Assembly: GCA_020629545.1 (NCBI GenBank)
Contig: JAHDDC010000008.1
Span: 18,592 to 82,591 of the forward strand
Direction of reading: 5' to 3'
Length of the DNA stretch: 64,000 bases
From: Hellea sp.
GTDB lineage: Bacteria > Pseudomonadota > Alphaproteobacteria > Caulobacterales > Maricaulaceae
Part shown: positions 18,818 through 28,324 of the stretch, piece by piece
How positions within the stretch are numbered: the first letter of the stretch is position 1
How the letters are laid out: each line of letters starts with the position of its first letter
The notes under the pieces: model-generated
Databases searched by the model: none
Seen by the model: the letters and a program-made list of their open reading frames with translations, nothing else
What the model was told of the DNA's origin: nothing
Made by a program: the position numbers and the translations under genes

Positions 18818-20314
18818 TTACACGCGCTCTTGAATAGATTGCTCATAAACTCGCCCAACAGGAAGAACCTTGGGTTCAAATAGACCATCCGGGAGATTGA
18901 TACTCTTCGTGATAATTTCACCCAAACATTTCGGCCGAATGCCCGTTGCGCGAAATTCACCGATAACCTCGTGTTCAGGTCCAGTTCCGGTTCGCGTATA
19001 ATTGAAGATTTCCTGCATTTGGATTATCGCACCCTCCATCCCGGTTATCTCGGAAACAGATGTTATCTTCCGCTGTCCATCCGAAAGACGCACAGCCTGA
19101 ACAATAAGACCAACAGCGCTGGCTATTTGTCCGGCAACAGCTTCGGGTGTGATTTTCATGTCGCCCATTGCGACCATCTGCTCAAGCCGCGTAATCGCGT
19201 CTCTTGGCGTATTGGCATGAAGTGTCGCCATTGACCCTTCGTGACCCGTATTCATGGCCTGGAGCATATCGAAAGCTTCTTCGCCGCGAACCTCACCTAA
19301 TATAACACGGTCCGGCCGCATACGAAGCGCATTCTTAACCAGTTCTCGCTGCCGGATTTCGCCCTTGCCTTCAATATTCGGCGGACGCGTTTCCATTCTC
19401 GCAACATGGGGTTGTTGCAGCTGAAGCTCAGCCGCATCTTCAATTGTGATCAAACGTTCTTTGTGACTAATCGATTGTGACAATGCATTGAGCAATGTAG
19501 TTTTTCCGGACCCGGTGCCGCCTGAAATTAGAATTGTAACTTTAGCTTTGCATGCAGCCCATAAAAACTGGGCAACAACATCAGGAACAGCCCCGAATTC
19601 GACCAGTTTATCAAGCGTAAAAGGTTTCTTAGAGAACTTTCGAATTGAGACCAATGGACCGTCAACAGCAATCGGTGCAACAGCAACATTCACACGACTA
19701 CCATCTAACAAACGGGCATCCGTCATGGGTTGACTTTCATCAACGCGTCTACCGACCGTGGCTACAATTCTATTGATTATCCGAAGAAGGTGTGGCTCAT
19801 CGGCAAACTTTACACCGCTGAGTTCGAGTTCTCCTCCGCGTTCAACATAAACTTGCTTGTGAGTATTGATTAAAATGTCGGAAACCGAGTCGTCTTTAAG
19901 TAACTCCTCGAGAGGCCCAAGACCGACCATTTCGTCGATAACTCCGTGAACGAGATCGTCAAATTGCTGTCTGTTCAGTTTGAGATCTTCTTTGCTGGCA
20001 AGATCACGAACAACGACGCTAACGCGTCTTGTCATTTCCCGTTCGTCAAGACCATCAAGTTGGGTAAGATCTATTTCGTCTAACAACTTCCCGTGAAGAT
20101 AGATCTTTGTTTCAAGCGCCTTGGCTTTTTCCTTTTCACTACGAGGCGTCTTCATTTTTCGCCGGTCAACTCTGGCAGGTTTCGTTTCAGTGCTGTCTAC
20201 AGCTTCGATCAAATCTTCTGGACCTTTTCCAACAGTCTTTTCTATCGGAATAGATTGTTGTTCAGACACATAGCGCGGTGTTTCAGACTTAATTATTTTA
20301 GAAAAGCGTCCCAT
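18818..20314 (-). CDS. cpaF: Tad pilus assembly ATPase CpaF/TadA
   Basis: This is the secretion ATPase that drives pilus polymerisation. The 498-residue protein has a basic variable N-terminus, the CpaF N-domain, Walker [17 protein letters not shown] (about residues 268-283), an Asp box, Walker B around [27 protein letters not shown] and the His box THAN-type segment [12 protein letters not shown] use the ATG at 20314; the ORF track starts two codons earlier at a TTG. An AGG lies about 9 bases upstream. Confidence 0.94.
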   Translation of the reverse strand: MGRFSKIIKSETPRYVSEQQSIPIEKTVGKGPEDLIEAVDSTETKPARVDRRKMKTPRSEKEKAKALETKIYLHGKLLDEIDLTQLDGLDEREMTRRVSVVVRDLASKEDLKLNRQQFDDLVHGVIDEMVGLGPLEELLKDDSVSDILINTHKQVYVERGGELELSGVKFADEPHLLRIINRIVATVGRRVDESQPMTDARLLDGSRVNVAVAPIAVDGPLVSIRKFSKKPFTLDKLVEFGAVPDVVAQFLWAACKAKVTILISGGTGSGKTTLLNALSQSISHKERLITIEDAAELQLQQPHVARMETRPPNIEGKGEIRQRELVKNALRMRPDRVILGEVRGEEAFDMLQAMNTGHEGSMATLHANTPRDAITRLEQMVAMGDMKITPEAVAGQIASAVGLIVQAVRLSDGQRKITSVSEITGMEGAIIQMQEIFNYTRTGTGPEHEVIGEFRATGIRPKCLGEIITKSINLPDGLFEPKVLPVGRVYEQSIQERV

Positions 20315-20372
20315 CCGCAAAGCCTATTATATTATTGTGTCAAACCGGTTGAAAAACAGGGTTAATATGAAT

Positions 20373-21236
20373 TTAAAAAGCGCTCGCTTCACGCTCTCGT
20401 CGAGCCAAAGCAACTGACGTCCACTCGGAGAAAAGTTCGTTCGCATCTCGCACAAATCGCGTTTCTTTGGAGGCAGCACCGATTGGCATACCCCTATTAA
20501 TTGCCTCACGTATGCTGTCCAAATTTGCCGGAAACGTCGGTAAATAAGATACGCCCAGAGCCCGCTCCGCATCGGAAAGTTTCAGGCTGTTTCGAAAGGA
20601 ACGTCTTTCGACTTTGTTGAGGATGAATTCTATGTCTGCTAACTCATCAATGGCCTTTAATAGCGCCTGACGTTTTTGACTGGCGAGATGAAGGCCAGGC
20701 ACAGTCAGCTCAGTTATCATTGCAACTTTGTCAGCTGCGCCTATTGCGGCATGCGTCCAAGGCATCCATATACGCGGTACATCCAAGACTATATTGTTAA
20801 AGTTCTGGCTGACTAAATCTAAAAACGTGAGAACAGTTTCCGGCCTCGCCGCGTCATTACCTCCAAGACAATTTGGCAATGACATGACATAAAATCCGAA
20901 AGCTGTTTCAGAAACGACCCGCTCCATAAACGCGTTATCGATAACCGAGGGATCTTGTTTAAATTCTTCCAGCGTTACCTTGGGCCGCGCATCCAAATAC
21001 TGAGAAATAGAACAGTTTTCAAAATCTAAAGACAATAATAAGGTCTTTTGTTTGGAAGCATGTTTTACATTAGCGAGAAAGTAAGCGAGCTGGATCGCCG
21101 TCGTCGTTACACCGACTCCGCCTGTCGCGCCGAGAATAGCATAGATCAGGGCATCGACGTTGAAATCGTCATACCCTGTTTGGGGTATGACAAGATCATC
21201 ATGCAACATATGGATGTTTTCAGCGATTTGACCCAT
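20373..21236 (-). CDS. cpaE: Short CpaE/TadZ-like ParA-family protein
   Basis: CpaE/TadZ proteins are MinD/ParA-like factors that place the Tad machinery at the cell pole. This one is only 287 residues, so it has the ATPase-like domain but lacks the N-terminal receiver-like domain found in Caulobacter CpaE. The P-loop reads GATGGVGVTTTA: the signature lysine (KGG) and the Walker lysine (GKT) are both absent, so ATP binding or hydrolysis may be altered, as is known for some TadZ. Position between the TadE genes and cpaF supports the assignment. Confidence 0.85.
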   Translation of the reverse strand: MGQIAENIHMLHDDLVIPQTGYDDFNVDALIYAILGATGGVGVTTTAIQLAYFLANVKHASKQKTLLLSLDFENCSISQYLDARPKVTLEEFKQDPSVIDNAFMERVVSETAFGFYVMSLPNCLGGNDAARPETVLTFLDLVSQNFNNIVLDVPRIWMPWTHAAIGAADKVAMITELTVPGLHLASQKRQALLKAIDELADIEFILNKVERRSFRNSLKLSDAERALGVSYLPTFPANLDSIREAINRGMPIGAASKETRFVRDANELFSEWTSVALARREREASAF

Positions 21237-21847
21237 TAGTTCATATCCTCCCCAATAGACGCGGCTCGGGCGCTCATCGTCTTCGATCCAAGTGCCGACG
21301 AGATCAAATCCAAAAACAGATAATCTTTTTCAATACCTTGAATTTCGACAGTCACTAAAGGCATGAGGTCAGGAGGTGACCCCGCACGACCCAACCCGGA
21401 ATTTTCATAAGTGACAGTCATGTTTTCAACTGTCACATTATCGAATATATCGCATAGTCCTCGACGCTCATCGCTTGTTGCGCCGCACGTCCCATCTTCG
21501 TCTCGGCCGTAAAATATTTTGTTAAACGCAGATTGATCAAAACCGCCTCGATTACATGACGACGTCTTCCCAGAACAAACAATTTTATAGTCTGACATGG
21601 GGTCCCCTGGATTGGCGCCGCCCTCCATTCCAGTCATGGTAGTTAGCTCTGTCGCAACAGGGGCGCTGGTGATAGCAATGCGGGCACCATGTTTAGCGGC
21701 ATGTTGCATCGTATTTGATTGCCAATAGCTAAAGGTAAGCTCAAGGCCGCCGCCCACCAGGATTATAAAAGTGCCAATCAATAAGCTCGCAGATACTGAT
21801 ACAGATCCTTTATTATCGCTTGTTAAGTTCTTAATCGCAGAAATCAT
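21236..21847 (-). CDS. TadE-like minor pseudopilin
   Basis: The 203-residue protein has a short basic N-terminus, a hydrophobic helix (about residues 18-42, VSVSASLLIGTFIILVGGGLEL) and a periplasmic part with four cysteines that may form disulfides. This is the layout of TadE/TadF minor pseudopilins. It overlaps the upstream TadE gene by 4 bases and cpaE by 1 base. It is less typical than its neighbour, with Val-Ser in place of the usual ...EFALV stretch before the helix. Confidence 0.82.
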   Translation of the reverse strand: MISAIKNLTSDNKGSVSVSASLLIGTFIILVGGGLELTFSYWQSNTMQHAAKHGARIAITSAPVATELTTMTGMEGGANPGDPMSDYKIVCSGKTSSCNRGGFDQSAFNKIFYGRDEDGTCGATSDERRGLCDIFDNVTVENMTVTYENSGLGRAGSPPDLMPLVTVEIQGIEKDYLFLDLISSALGSKTMSARAASIGEDMN

Positions 21848-22314
21848 AACCCGCCCCCCACAAGGCGGTCTTCACTTTTTGCAGAAATGGTCGCGCCTTC
21901 AGGAAAGATGGAGGATATAATACCAAAACCCTGGAGAGAAATTTCAGAGCTGACCTGAATGGTCGTCACAGCACTATCCCCGCGATACTCGCCGCTTTGG
22001 TTACTGGTTGTCATGTAATTTATACTGATATCAGCCGCAGTCCAATTAGGAAAAAGTGGTTCCCCTATACCGTCTAGATTTCCGGTCAATGCAAGGCGTT
22101 TCGCCTGTACTTCTTTACCTCTGGGATCGTCAGATTTGGATAAATATGTCGTTGCCATCACCAAGCGGCTTTCAAGCTTGTGATTCTGCAACAGCAGATT
22201 CGAAATATCGAGTCCACCCAAAACAAGTGTCACAAGAAAAGGTAGTATGAGCGCGGCCTCGACGACGAGACCCCCTTCTTTATTCTCAAAATATGCAATC
22301 GTCTTCTGCGTCAT
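21844..22314 (-). CDS. TadE-family pseudopilin
   Basis: This 156-residue protein matches the TadE pattern: NKEGGLVVEAALILPFLVTLVLGGLDI near the N-terminus, where the Gly and Glu before the helix correspond to the prepilin-peptidase-type processing site, followed by a small periplasmic domain. TadE-type pseudopilins are needed for pilus assembly. Its end overlaps the next gene by 4 bases. Confidence 0.87.
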   Translation of the reverse strand: MTQKTIAYFENKEGGLVVEAALILPFLVTLVLGGLDISNLLLQNHKLESRLVMATTYLSKSDDPRGKEVQAKRLALTGNLDGIGEPLFPNWTAADISINYMTTSNQSGEYRGDSAVTTIQVSSEISLQGFGIISSIFPEGATISAKSEDRLVGGGL

Positions 22315-23789
22315 TATCGCGTAACGCTCACTCGGTCGCGCGCAACAGAATCCTGCCCAGTGACGATAGGGCCAACGATTTCACCCCAAATGGTACTTTC
22401 ATTTGACTGGCCCATAGGCTCTGTAACAAATACTTTTGCAAACGTCTCAACAGGCAAACTTTTTTGAGCACCATTCATTCCGTACTCAGCTTCGAGTGCA
22501 TTACAATTTAAAACCGCTGCGTAGATTATTCTCCGATCAATGTCCGCTGAATTTGCCCCGCTAGCGTGACACTGAGGTGTACCTTCTTCTGGCGTTGAGC
22601 TTGTTCCATATGAAACCGCACCCGGAATCGATCCACTGTCAATTTCCCATCTATAGACTTGGTAACGAGATGGGGGCGAACCAGGTGAATGCGTCCGGGC
22701 TGTATAATTAATCGTATAGGTCGTTCCGGCAATGTTTACAGTTTGGGCCGCATTGTGATTGACCTCCATGTATGAAACAAAGTCCCAATCGCCATTACCT
22801 TGGCGTCCATTCATATAGGGGCAGTTGCCGGTTTCAAAACAAGCATCGCGCGGAAGGCCCATGGCATTTTCGTCCGGGGAAGCGCTACAAGCAGAACCGG
22901 AATAACCCTTGGTAACATTCGCGGCGGGCGCATAATTTGGATCAGTAGACACTTTCTTGAATTTTCCGTCAAACATATCGAAACGCGTATTCATGGCCTT
23001 ACTGAGTGAGGCGATATTCCCGGTCTCCAAATTCACACCGCCTTTGCCAAAGCAGATTGGGGGCTTGTTAAATGCAATCGCGTCTTCGATTTTAGATTTG
23101 TCACCGTTTCCGAAGGGATCAAGGAAACCGAAATTACCCGGACCGAATGGATCTTGCTGCCGACGCGGCGTTTTAAATTCAATTAGACGTCGCTGAAATT
23201 CCAATGTTTCCATCGCAGCGTAAATGCTGTTTGCGCTATCCTCATAGGGATTGCAAACAAATATAGGGGCGCCGCCGCAAATCCCGTTCTCCGTGCCCGC
23301 GATCGAACGCGCATCCAAAGTCACTTTGGTTATTGAGCTTGCGAGCGCGCGTGAAAATATAGCTTTTACTGTAACAGGAACCACTTCGACTTCAATATAT
23401 GCAGCCTTGTATGGATCCGTAGTCATATAATCGGGACCCGGGATTTCATAGTCATTATTGGGGAGATCATGCAAAAATCGAATATTCTGGGCGATGACTT
23501 CCGCTCCTCCATCCTCGCCGAATTTTTGTGAGTTTTCAACGAGATTTGCGACAGCCCGTTGTGCTCGCTCTATTGCGTCGCTACGTTGGTCAAGTTCCGC
23601 TGCGCCGGCGCGTGCAAAGGCGTCTGCTGCTATTTGTAACTCCTGTTCGAGATTATACATTCGAGAAACGTCAACTGACAACGCCAGACTGCCGACGAGA
23701 GCGGGTAATAGCAAAGCTACCCAGACCGCGATAGCGCCCTGGGTGTCGTGGCATATGCGCCGTAAATATAACGTAGCTCTATTGATCAT
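22314..23789 (-). CDS. TadG-like pilus assembly protein
   Basis: The 491-residue protein has the TadG N-terminus: a QGAIAVWVALLLPALVGSLALSVDVSRMY helix preceded by Gly, then QIAADAFARAGAAEL. The remaining 430 residues are an extracytoplasmic domain with several Cys pairs (CGGAPIFVC, CETGNC-like), probably disulfide-bonded. TadG is the large TadE-related protein thought to anchor or cap the machinery. It overlaps the small lipoprotein gene by 4 bases. Confidence 0.87.
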   Translation of the reverse strand: MINRATLYLRRICHDTQGAIAVWVALLLPALVGSLALSVDVSRMYNLEQELQIAADAFARAGAAELDQRSDAIERAQRAVANLVENSQKFGEDGGAEVIAQNIRFLHDLPNNDYEIPGPDYMTTDPYKAAYIEVEVVPVTVKAIFSRALASSITKVTLDARSIAGTENGICGGAPIFVCNPYEDSANSIYAAMETLEFQRRLIEFKTPRRQQDPFGPGNFGFLDPFGNGDKSKIEDAIAFNKPPICFGKGGVNLETGNIASLSKAMNTRFDMFDGKFKKVSTDPNYAPAANVTKGYSGSACSASPDENAMGLPRDACFETGNCPYMNGRQGNGDWDFVSYMEVNHNAAQTVNIAGTTYTINYTARTHSPGSPPSRYQVYRWEIDSGSIPGAVSYGTSSTPEEGTPQCHASGANSADIDRRIIYAAVLNCNALEAEYGMNGAQKSLPVETFAKVFVTEPMGQSNESTIWGEIVGPIVTGQDSVARDRVSVTR

Positions 23790-24046
23790 TTCTCTTCATT
23801 AGTCGTATTGAGATCACGGGGTTTTTCGACTTCATCAGCTCTATATCGAAGACGCGCCTTGGCCATTCGCTCTTGATTGGGTTTGATATAAGTATTTTGT
23901 TTTTGATCTGGACTTGGGGCAACGGTTTGGGCCGCAATATTTTGTTTAACCGACGATCCGAATGGCGCTGACGGCTTTTCCATTGTCGTACAGCTGGACG
24001 CCATAAACCCACACAAAATCAAAACTGAAGAATAATATTTTTTCAT
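23786..24046 (-). CDS. Very short CpaD-like pilus lipoprotein
   Basis: From the ATG at 24046 the product is 86 residues with a lipoprotein signal (CGFMASSCTT). Apart from the signal, only one family-like stretch remains: FGSSVKQNIAAQTVAP, which resembles the FGCAT-QNLAAQVANP signature near the end of CpaD, a roughly 200-residue outer-membrane lipoprotein of Caulobacter-type Tad systems. The location after cpaC is where cpaD is expected. I use the downstream ATG because the longer ORF start is inside cpaC. Confidence 0.7.
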   Translation of the reverse strand: MKKYYSSVLILCGFMASSCTTMEKPSAPFGSSVKQNIAAQTVAPSPDQKQNTYIKPNQERMAKARLRYRADEVEKPRDLNTTNEEK

Positions 24047-24053
24047 TGTGAAC

Positions 24054-25379
24054 CTATTGAATTGTGTGGCCGTATTTCCCCGCAAGGCCCTCAGATTGAG
24101 ATACTTTGTCGAGTTTTCCATTTAAAAACAGGTCAAGTTCTGTCGGAGCTCGGTGCGTATCCATGGGTGACGATAACTCCGAAATATCGGCGACAGGTTT
24201 GGCAAGGCGCGGCGTGACAATAATCACGAGCTCAGTCTCAAAATTTTTGTACCGGCTTGATCGGAAGAGACTTCCCAGCACGGGAACGTCTCCGAGCCAA
24301 GGCACCTGAACTTTGCTAGTTGTACTATCGTTCTGAAGAAGCCCCGCAATTGCGAAACTCTGTCCGTTACGGAGCTCAACCGTAGTGTCGGCCCGGCGAA
24401 CCCTCAAGGATGGAATCTCAATACCGGCTATTCGAACAGCATTCGCTGTATCGATTTGGCTGACTTCAGGCTTGACTTCGAGATTGATTATACCGTCCCC
24501 CAAAACCGTCGGCGTGAATGAAAGACCAACTCCGAACTGGCGAAACTCAATCCCAATCTGACCGTCATCTGCTGAGACTGGGATTGGAAACTCTCCTCCA
24601 GCCAGGAAACTGGCCGTATCACCTGACATGGAAACCAGATTGGGCTCAGCCAATGTTCGAATGACACCCTGTTCTTCTAGAGCCTGAATATTCGTATCAA
24701 GGGATACATTGCCGGTGCCGCCTAATAATGTCCCGGCAAGTGATGGAAGATTGCCAGAGATCAAACCGCCCCCGGCACGGAAACCAAAATCGCCGGCCCG
24801 CTGGGTCAGTAGCCCCATGCCAAGCTCTTTAACTGCATCCCGGCTGGCCTCTACAAAGCGGACTTCGAGCATAACTTGATGGGAATCATTGACACTTAGA
24901 GCATTTGTGACTTTTCCGGGTGCATAGGCTTCAGCAATTTTTTCAGCTTTCGATACAATGGACGGACTGGAGACTTCACCGGACAAATAGACACCGCCGC
25001 CCATGGGTCTGACCTCAACTTTTTCTCCAGGCAGGGTTTCAAACAAACTGCGTTTAAGTTCGGCTAAATCATATCCAACATTGACTGTTATAATATCAAT
25101 AAGCTGTTTGTTTGTATCATAGAGCATGACATTAGTTTTGCCGCCCTTCTTTCCCATGACGTGGAAGGATTGATCTGTCAGAACAACCACGTCAGCGATT
25201 TCGGCATTGGCAACTCTGACTTCTTTGAAAGCTTTGTCGGTTCTCATCACAATAAGGTCATCTATCTTCACCGACGTTGCAGTCCGGCTGCCTGTAAGAT
25301 CATCAATCCAGGACCTGGCACTGGCTGGGGTCGTCAAAATACCCAGAGCCAATGTTGTAAGGAGTAATTTGCGGATCAT
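24054..25379 (-). CDS. cpaC: Tad pilus outer-membrane secretin CpaC/RcpA
   Basis: The 441-residue protein has a signal peptide (cleavage after PASA), an N-terminal pilus/BON-like region (VMRTDKAFKEVRVANAEIADV, then GEVSSPSIVSKAEKIAEAY) and a C-terminal secretin domain with LAEPNLVSMSGDTASFLAGGEFPIPV and VELRNGQSFAIAGLL...VPWLGDVPVLGSLFRS, hallmarks of type II/Tad secretins. It forms the outer-membrane pore for the pilus. The start overlaps cpaB by 4 bases. Confidence 0.94.
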   Translation of the reverse strand: MIRKLLLTTLALGILTTPASARSWIDDLTGSRTATSVKIDDLIVMRTDKAFKEVRVANAEIADVVVLTDQSFHVMGKKGGKTNVMLYDTNKQLIDIITVNVGYDLAELKRSLFETLPGEKVEVRPMGGGVYLSGEVSSPSIVSKAEKIAEAYAPGKVTNALSVNDSHQVMLEVRFVEASRDAVKELGMGLLTQRAGDFGFRAGGGLISGNLPSLAGTLLGGTGNVSLDTNIQALEEQGVIRTLAEPNLVSMSGDTASFLAGGEFPIPVSADDGQIGIEFRQFGVGLSFTPTVLGDGIINLEVKPEVSQIDTANAVRIAGIEIPSLRVRRADTTVELRNGQSFAIAGLLQNDSTTSKVQVPWLGDVPVLGSLFRSSRYKNFETELVIIVTPRLAKPVADISELSSPMDTHRAPTELDLFLNGKLDKVSQSEGLAGKYGHTIQ

Positions 25380-26317
25380 AGCGTGCCTCCGGCAAGTGTC
25401 TCTGAAGCCCGTTTCGCACTATCTTCTTTAAGAACTTGGACCTGATCTTTGTCGTCTCCCCGGATAATCGTGACATTGGCCAGGTTCGAGTCCTTAGCTT
25501 TCACTGGATTTTTCCGAACATAACGAGGTTTCACGGTGACAAATTTTTGTTGAGATTTTAAAATAGACTTTTGAGCGATTGTTTTGTTTTGCTCGATGAT
25601 TGCATCGCCAGCTCGGCGCAAAGTCAGTGATAACTTGCCGGCATCCTGTGCCAGATGGAGTTTTTGAGCGTCCGTGTTCGTCACCTCAAGCGTTACGGTT
25701 TTTACAACGTTTGGCGTGTTCGTTTGATCATTTAGGTCCTGATCTATCCCTAAGACTTTTATGTTTTGAAGCAGAATGTCCGACTTCAGATCATTACCGT
25801 TTCGGCGGCTTTGATCGTCCCGAGTGTAGATGACATCGACAAAATCGCCCGGCATGACGAACCCGGCAACCCCGGCAACCTCATTTACCCGAACAGAAAC
25901 AGCCCGCATACCCTCATTGATTAGCGCCGATAATGAACCTCGCGCTCCGGGCCCACTGATTTTGTAGGTTAAAACGGCTTCATTTCGGGCCATTCGCCTC
26001 AACACAATCGTCGCTTGGGATGGATCAACAAAAATACTGTTGATTGTCTCATAGGTTCCTTCTGGAACGGCGTCGATGGGGAATTCTGCAACTCTTAAAA
26101 CATCCGGTGATAATACATCACCAAAATTTAAATCGGAATTCAGTACAACAACCGGTACGACATCCGCCGGTGCGTTTACCATCAATGCGTCTTGCTGGGA
26201 ATTTCGTTTTGAGTACTCGTCTCGAATAGCATCATTGATCCATCCACGAGCCAAGACCACGGCAAAAATTCCAAATGCGACTGACGCACCTAAAGTTATG
26301 ATCGTCGATTGTCTCAC
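25376..26317 (-). CDS. cpaB: Tad pilus periplasmic protein CpaB/RcpC
   Basis: The 313-residue protein has an N-terminal membrane anchor (about residues 7-28), an SAF domain (VVPVVVLNSDLNFGDVLSPDVLRVAEFP) and the RcpC domain with MRAVSVRVNEVAGVAGFVMPGDFVDVIYTR. It links inner-membrane parts to the secretin. It is the first gene of the tad operon in this window; the 183 bases upstream, shared with the divergent mscS gene, contain no small pilin gene and presumably hold both promoters. Confidence 0.92.
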   Translation of the reverse strand: MRQSTIITLGASVAFGIFAVVLARGWINDAIRDEYSKRNSQQDALMVNAPADVVPVVVLNSDLNFGDVLSPDVLRVAEFPIDAVPEGTYETINSIFVDPSQATIVLRRMARNEAVLTYKISGPGARGSLSALINEGMRAVSVRVNEVAGVAGFVMPGDFVDVIYTRDDQSRRNGNDLKSDILLQNIKVLGIDQDLNDQTNTPNVVKTVTLEVTNTDAQKLHLAQDAGKLSLTLRRAGDAIIEQNKTIAQKSILKSQQKFVTVKPRYVRKNPVKAKDSNLANVTIIRGDDKDQVQVLKEDSAKRASETLAGGTL

Positions 26318-26500
26318 GCTATCCCCGTTAGTTGATCACCCATATATCGAGTGTTGGAAAAGAATTAGAAGAAGACCTGAAATCTTTCGTGAAAAGACAA
26401 AGTTTAAATTTTTGAAATTTTGTCAGTTAATGATATGTAAATAGGTATTGAAAATTGGGTGAATCAATTGCAGTAAACCCTCATCTACTAGGGGGTATTC

Positions 26501-27364
26501 ATGAATTTCGACGTTTCGCAGCTTGGGCCGCTAGCTATCCAGTATGGGTTACCTTTACTCGGAGCTTTAGTGGTATTCTGGATCGGACGGATCATTGCTG
26601 GTAAAGTATACAAAGGTTCAGAACGCATGTTTAATCGGGGTGCAAACTCTGATCCTACGCTCTCAAGGTTTTTTGCCAGCATTCTAAAATATCTTATTTT
26701 GGTTGCCGCAATTTTGGCTGCACTCACAGTCTTAGGCGTCGATACCTCATCTTTTGCAGCTATTGTCTTGGGCCTTGGCGCCGCTATGGCATTTGTCCTT
26801 CAAGGGTCGCTCTCAAATATTGCGGCCGGTGTAATGCTGATGATTTTTCGACCTTTCAAAATTGGAGACGAAATTAAGGCAGCCGACGCATCAGGTAAAG
26901 TTAAAGAAATCGGTTTGACTGCCACGCGTTTAACGACAGTCGACAATAAGGAAGTGATTATTTCTAACGGTAAAATTTGGGGCGGGACTATAGAAAACAA
27001 TTCTTCACTCGGTGATCGGCGGCTGGATATGGTATTCGGCATCGATTATAGCGCCGATATTGATACGGCAATCAAGGCGATTACAGACGCCGCAAGCGCG
27101 CATCCGCTCGTTGTCACCGAACCAGCACCTTGGGCAAAGGTGGTCAATCTGAACGACAGTTCGATAGATTTGGAACTCAGAGCCTGGTGCAAATCCAGTG
27201 ATTACAAGGGCCTTAAGGTTAGCATCTCCCAACCCGTAAAAGTCGCACTAGACAAAGCCGGGATTGGAATTCCTTATCCCCATGAAACAAAAATCAAACA
27301 ATCCGTTAAAAAATCAAAGGCGCGCGATAGGCTCGCTCGTCTACAATCCCTTCGCAACAGTTAA
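26501..27364 (+). CDS. MscS-family mechanosensitive channel
   Basis: This 287-residue protein is a small MscS-type channel that releases solutes on hypo-osmotic shock. It has three membrane helices; the pore helix TM3 is LGLGAAMAFVLQGSLSNIAAGVMLMIFRPFKIGDEI, followed by the beta domain with TVDNKEVIISNGKIWG and the alpha-beta domain. The C-terminal tail is basic. A strong AGGGGG site precedes the ATG. A second, similar gene follows 17 bases later. Confidence 0.92.
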   Translation: MNFDVSQLGPLAIQYGLPLLGALVVFWIGRIIAGKVYKGSERMFNRGANSDPTLSRFFASILKYLILVAAILAALTVLGVDTSSFAAIVLGLGAAMAFVLQGSLSNIAAGVMLMIFRPFKIGDEIKAADASGKVKEIGLTATRLTTVDNKEVIISNGKIWGGTIENNSSLGDRRLDMVFGIDYSADIDTAIKAITDAASAHPLVVTEPAPWAKVVNLNDSSIDLELRAWCKSSDYKGLKVSISQPVKVALDKAGIGIPYPHETKIKQSVKKSKARDRLARLQSLRNS

Positions 27365-27381
27365 AGTATCAGGAGTTTATT

Positions 27382-28263
27382 ATGCAAGACGCACAAGTTG
27401 TAGAGGCCGCTGAGGCCGCAGGCGAAGCCGCAACCGGCAGCGGGTTTTCGATCCAGAATTTCACTGACGTTAATTGGCTCGTTGAAAATATCGGGCCATT
27501 GGCCATGAAACTTATCATAGCGCTCGCAATCCTTTGGATCGGGCTAAAAATCGCCCGTTGGGCCGGTAATTTTGTCAAGAAATTATCCATGCGTTCTCCT
27601 GCTGTAGACGAGACTCTTGGAAACTTCTTGGGATCAATTGTTCGTTATGCGGCAACGGCCATGGTTTTTGTAACAGCCATTACACAGCTCGGTGTCGAAA
27701 CTGCATCATTAGTCGCCATGCTGGGTGCCGCAACTTTGGCGATTGGCCTCGCGCTCCAAGGAACTCTCGGAAATGTCGCCGCAGGCGTGATGCTTATGCT
27801 TTTCCGCCCTTACAAACTCGGAGACTATGTCAGTGTCGCTGGACAGGAAGGCGTAGTTAGAGACATGAACATTTTCACCACAAACCTTGCGACAGTCGAT
27901 AATAAAGAAATCATTATAGCCAATGGCGAAGCCTGGGGTTCAACCATTTCAAACTTCACATCACTGGGTAAACGCCGCGTGGACGTTGATTACGGAATTC
28001 ACTATGATGACGATATCGATAAGGCGATTAAGATTATCAATGATACGGCCGCGAAACATCCGCATGTGATTTCAGATCCAGAAGCGCCATGGGCAAAAGT
28101 GGTAACACTCAACGAAAGTTCAGTCGATATCCAAAGCCGTGTCTGGTGTAAATCGGAGCACTATTGGGACGTGATGTTTGATCTCAAGAAATCCATTAAG
28201 GAAGCTTTTGACAAAAACGGTATAACTATACCTTACCCAACATCGATCGAACTTGACGGCTAG
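27382..28263 (+). CDS. MscS-family mechanosensitive channel (tandem paralogue)
   Basis: The 293-residue protein is similar to the previous gene throughout: ALQGTLGNVAAGVMLMLFRPYKLGDYV in TM3 and TVDNKEIIIANGEAWGSTI in the beta domain. It differs by an Ala/Glu-rich N-terminal extension of about 20 residues and lacks the basic C-terminal tail. Tandem placement with one terminator after the second gene suggests a two-gene operon and a possible mixed channel, though that is inference. Confidence 0.92.
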   Translation: MQDAQVVEAAEAAGEAATGSGFSIQNFTDVNWLVENIGPLAMKLIIALAILWIGLKIARWAGNFVKKLSMRSPAVDETLGNFLGSIVRYAATAMVFVTAITQLGVETASLVAMLGAATLAIGLALQGTLGNVAAGVMLMLFRPYKLGDYVSVAGQEGVVRDMNIFTTNLATVDNKEIIIANGEAWGSTISNFTSLGKRRVDVDYGIHYDDDIDKAIKIINDTAAKHPHVISDPEAPWAKVVTLNESSVDIQSRVWCKSEHYWDVMFDLKKSIKEAFDKNGITIPYPTSIELDG

Positions 28264-28283
28264 ATCTAAAAACATTTTAATTG

Positions 28284-28306
28284 AAGGCCCCGACAGGGGC
28301 CTTTTT
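28284..28306 (+). terminator. Rho-independent terminator after the mscS pair
   Basis: A perfect 8-bp stem (AAGGCCCC / GGGGCCTT) with a GACA loop is followed by a T-run. It ends the mscS operon and shows that the next gene must start after it. Confidence 0.85.
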
Positions 28307-28324
28307 ATGGGCGGGGAGCGCCGA

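Noticed and set aside
28253-28324. Longer N-terminus for the DoxX-like protein as in the ORF track
   Set aside because: This start precedes the Rho-independent terminator at 28284-28306, so the extra codons belong to the mscS 3' end and the hairpin.
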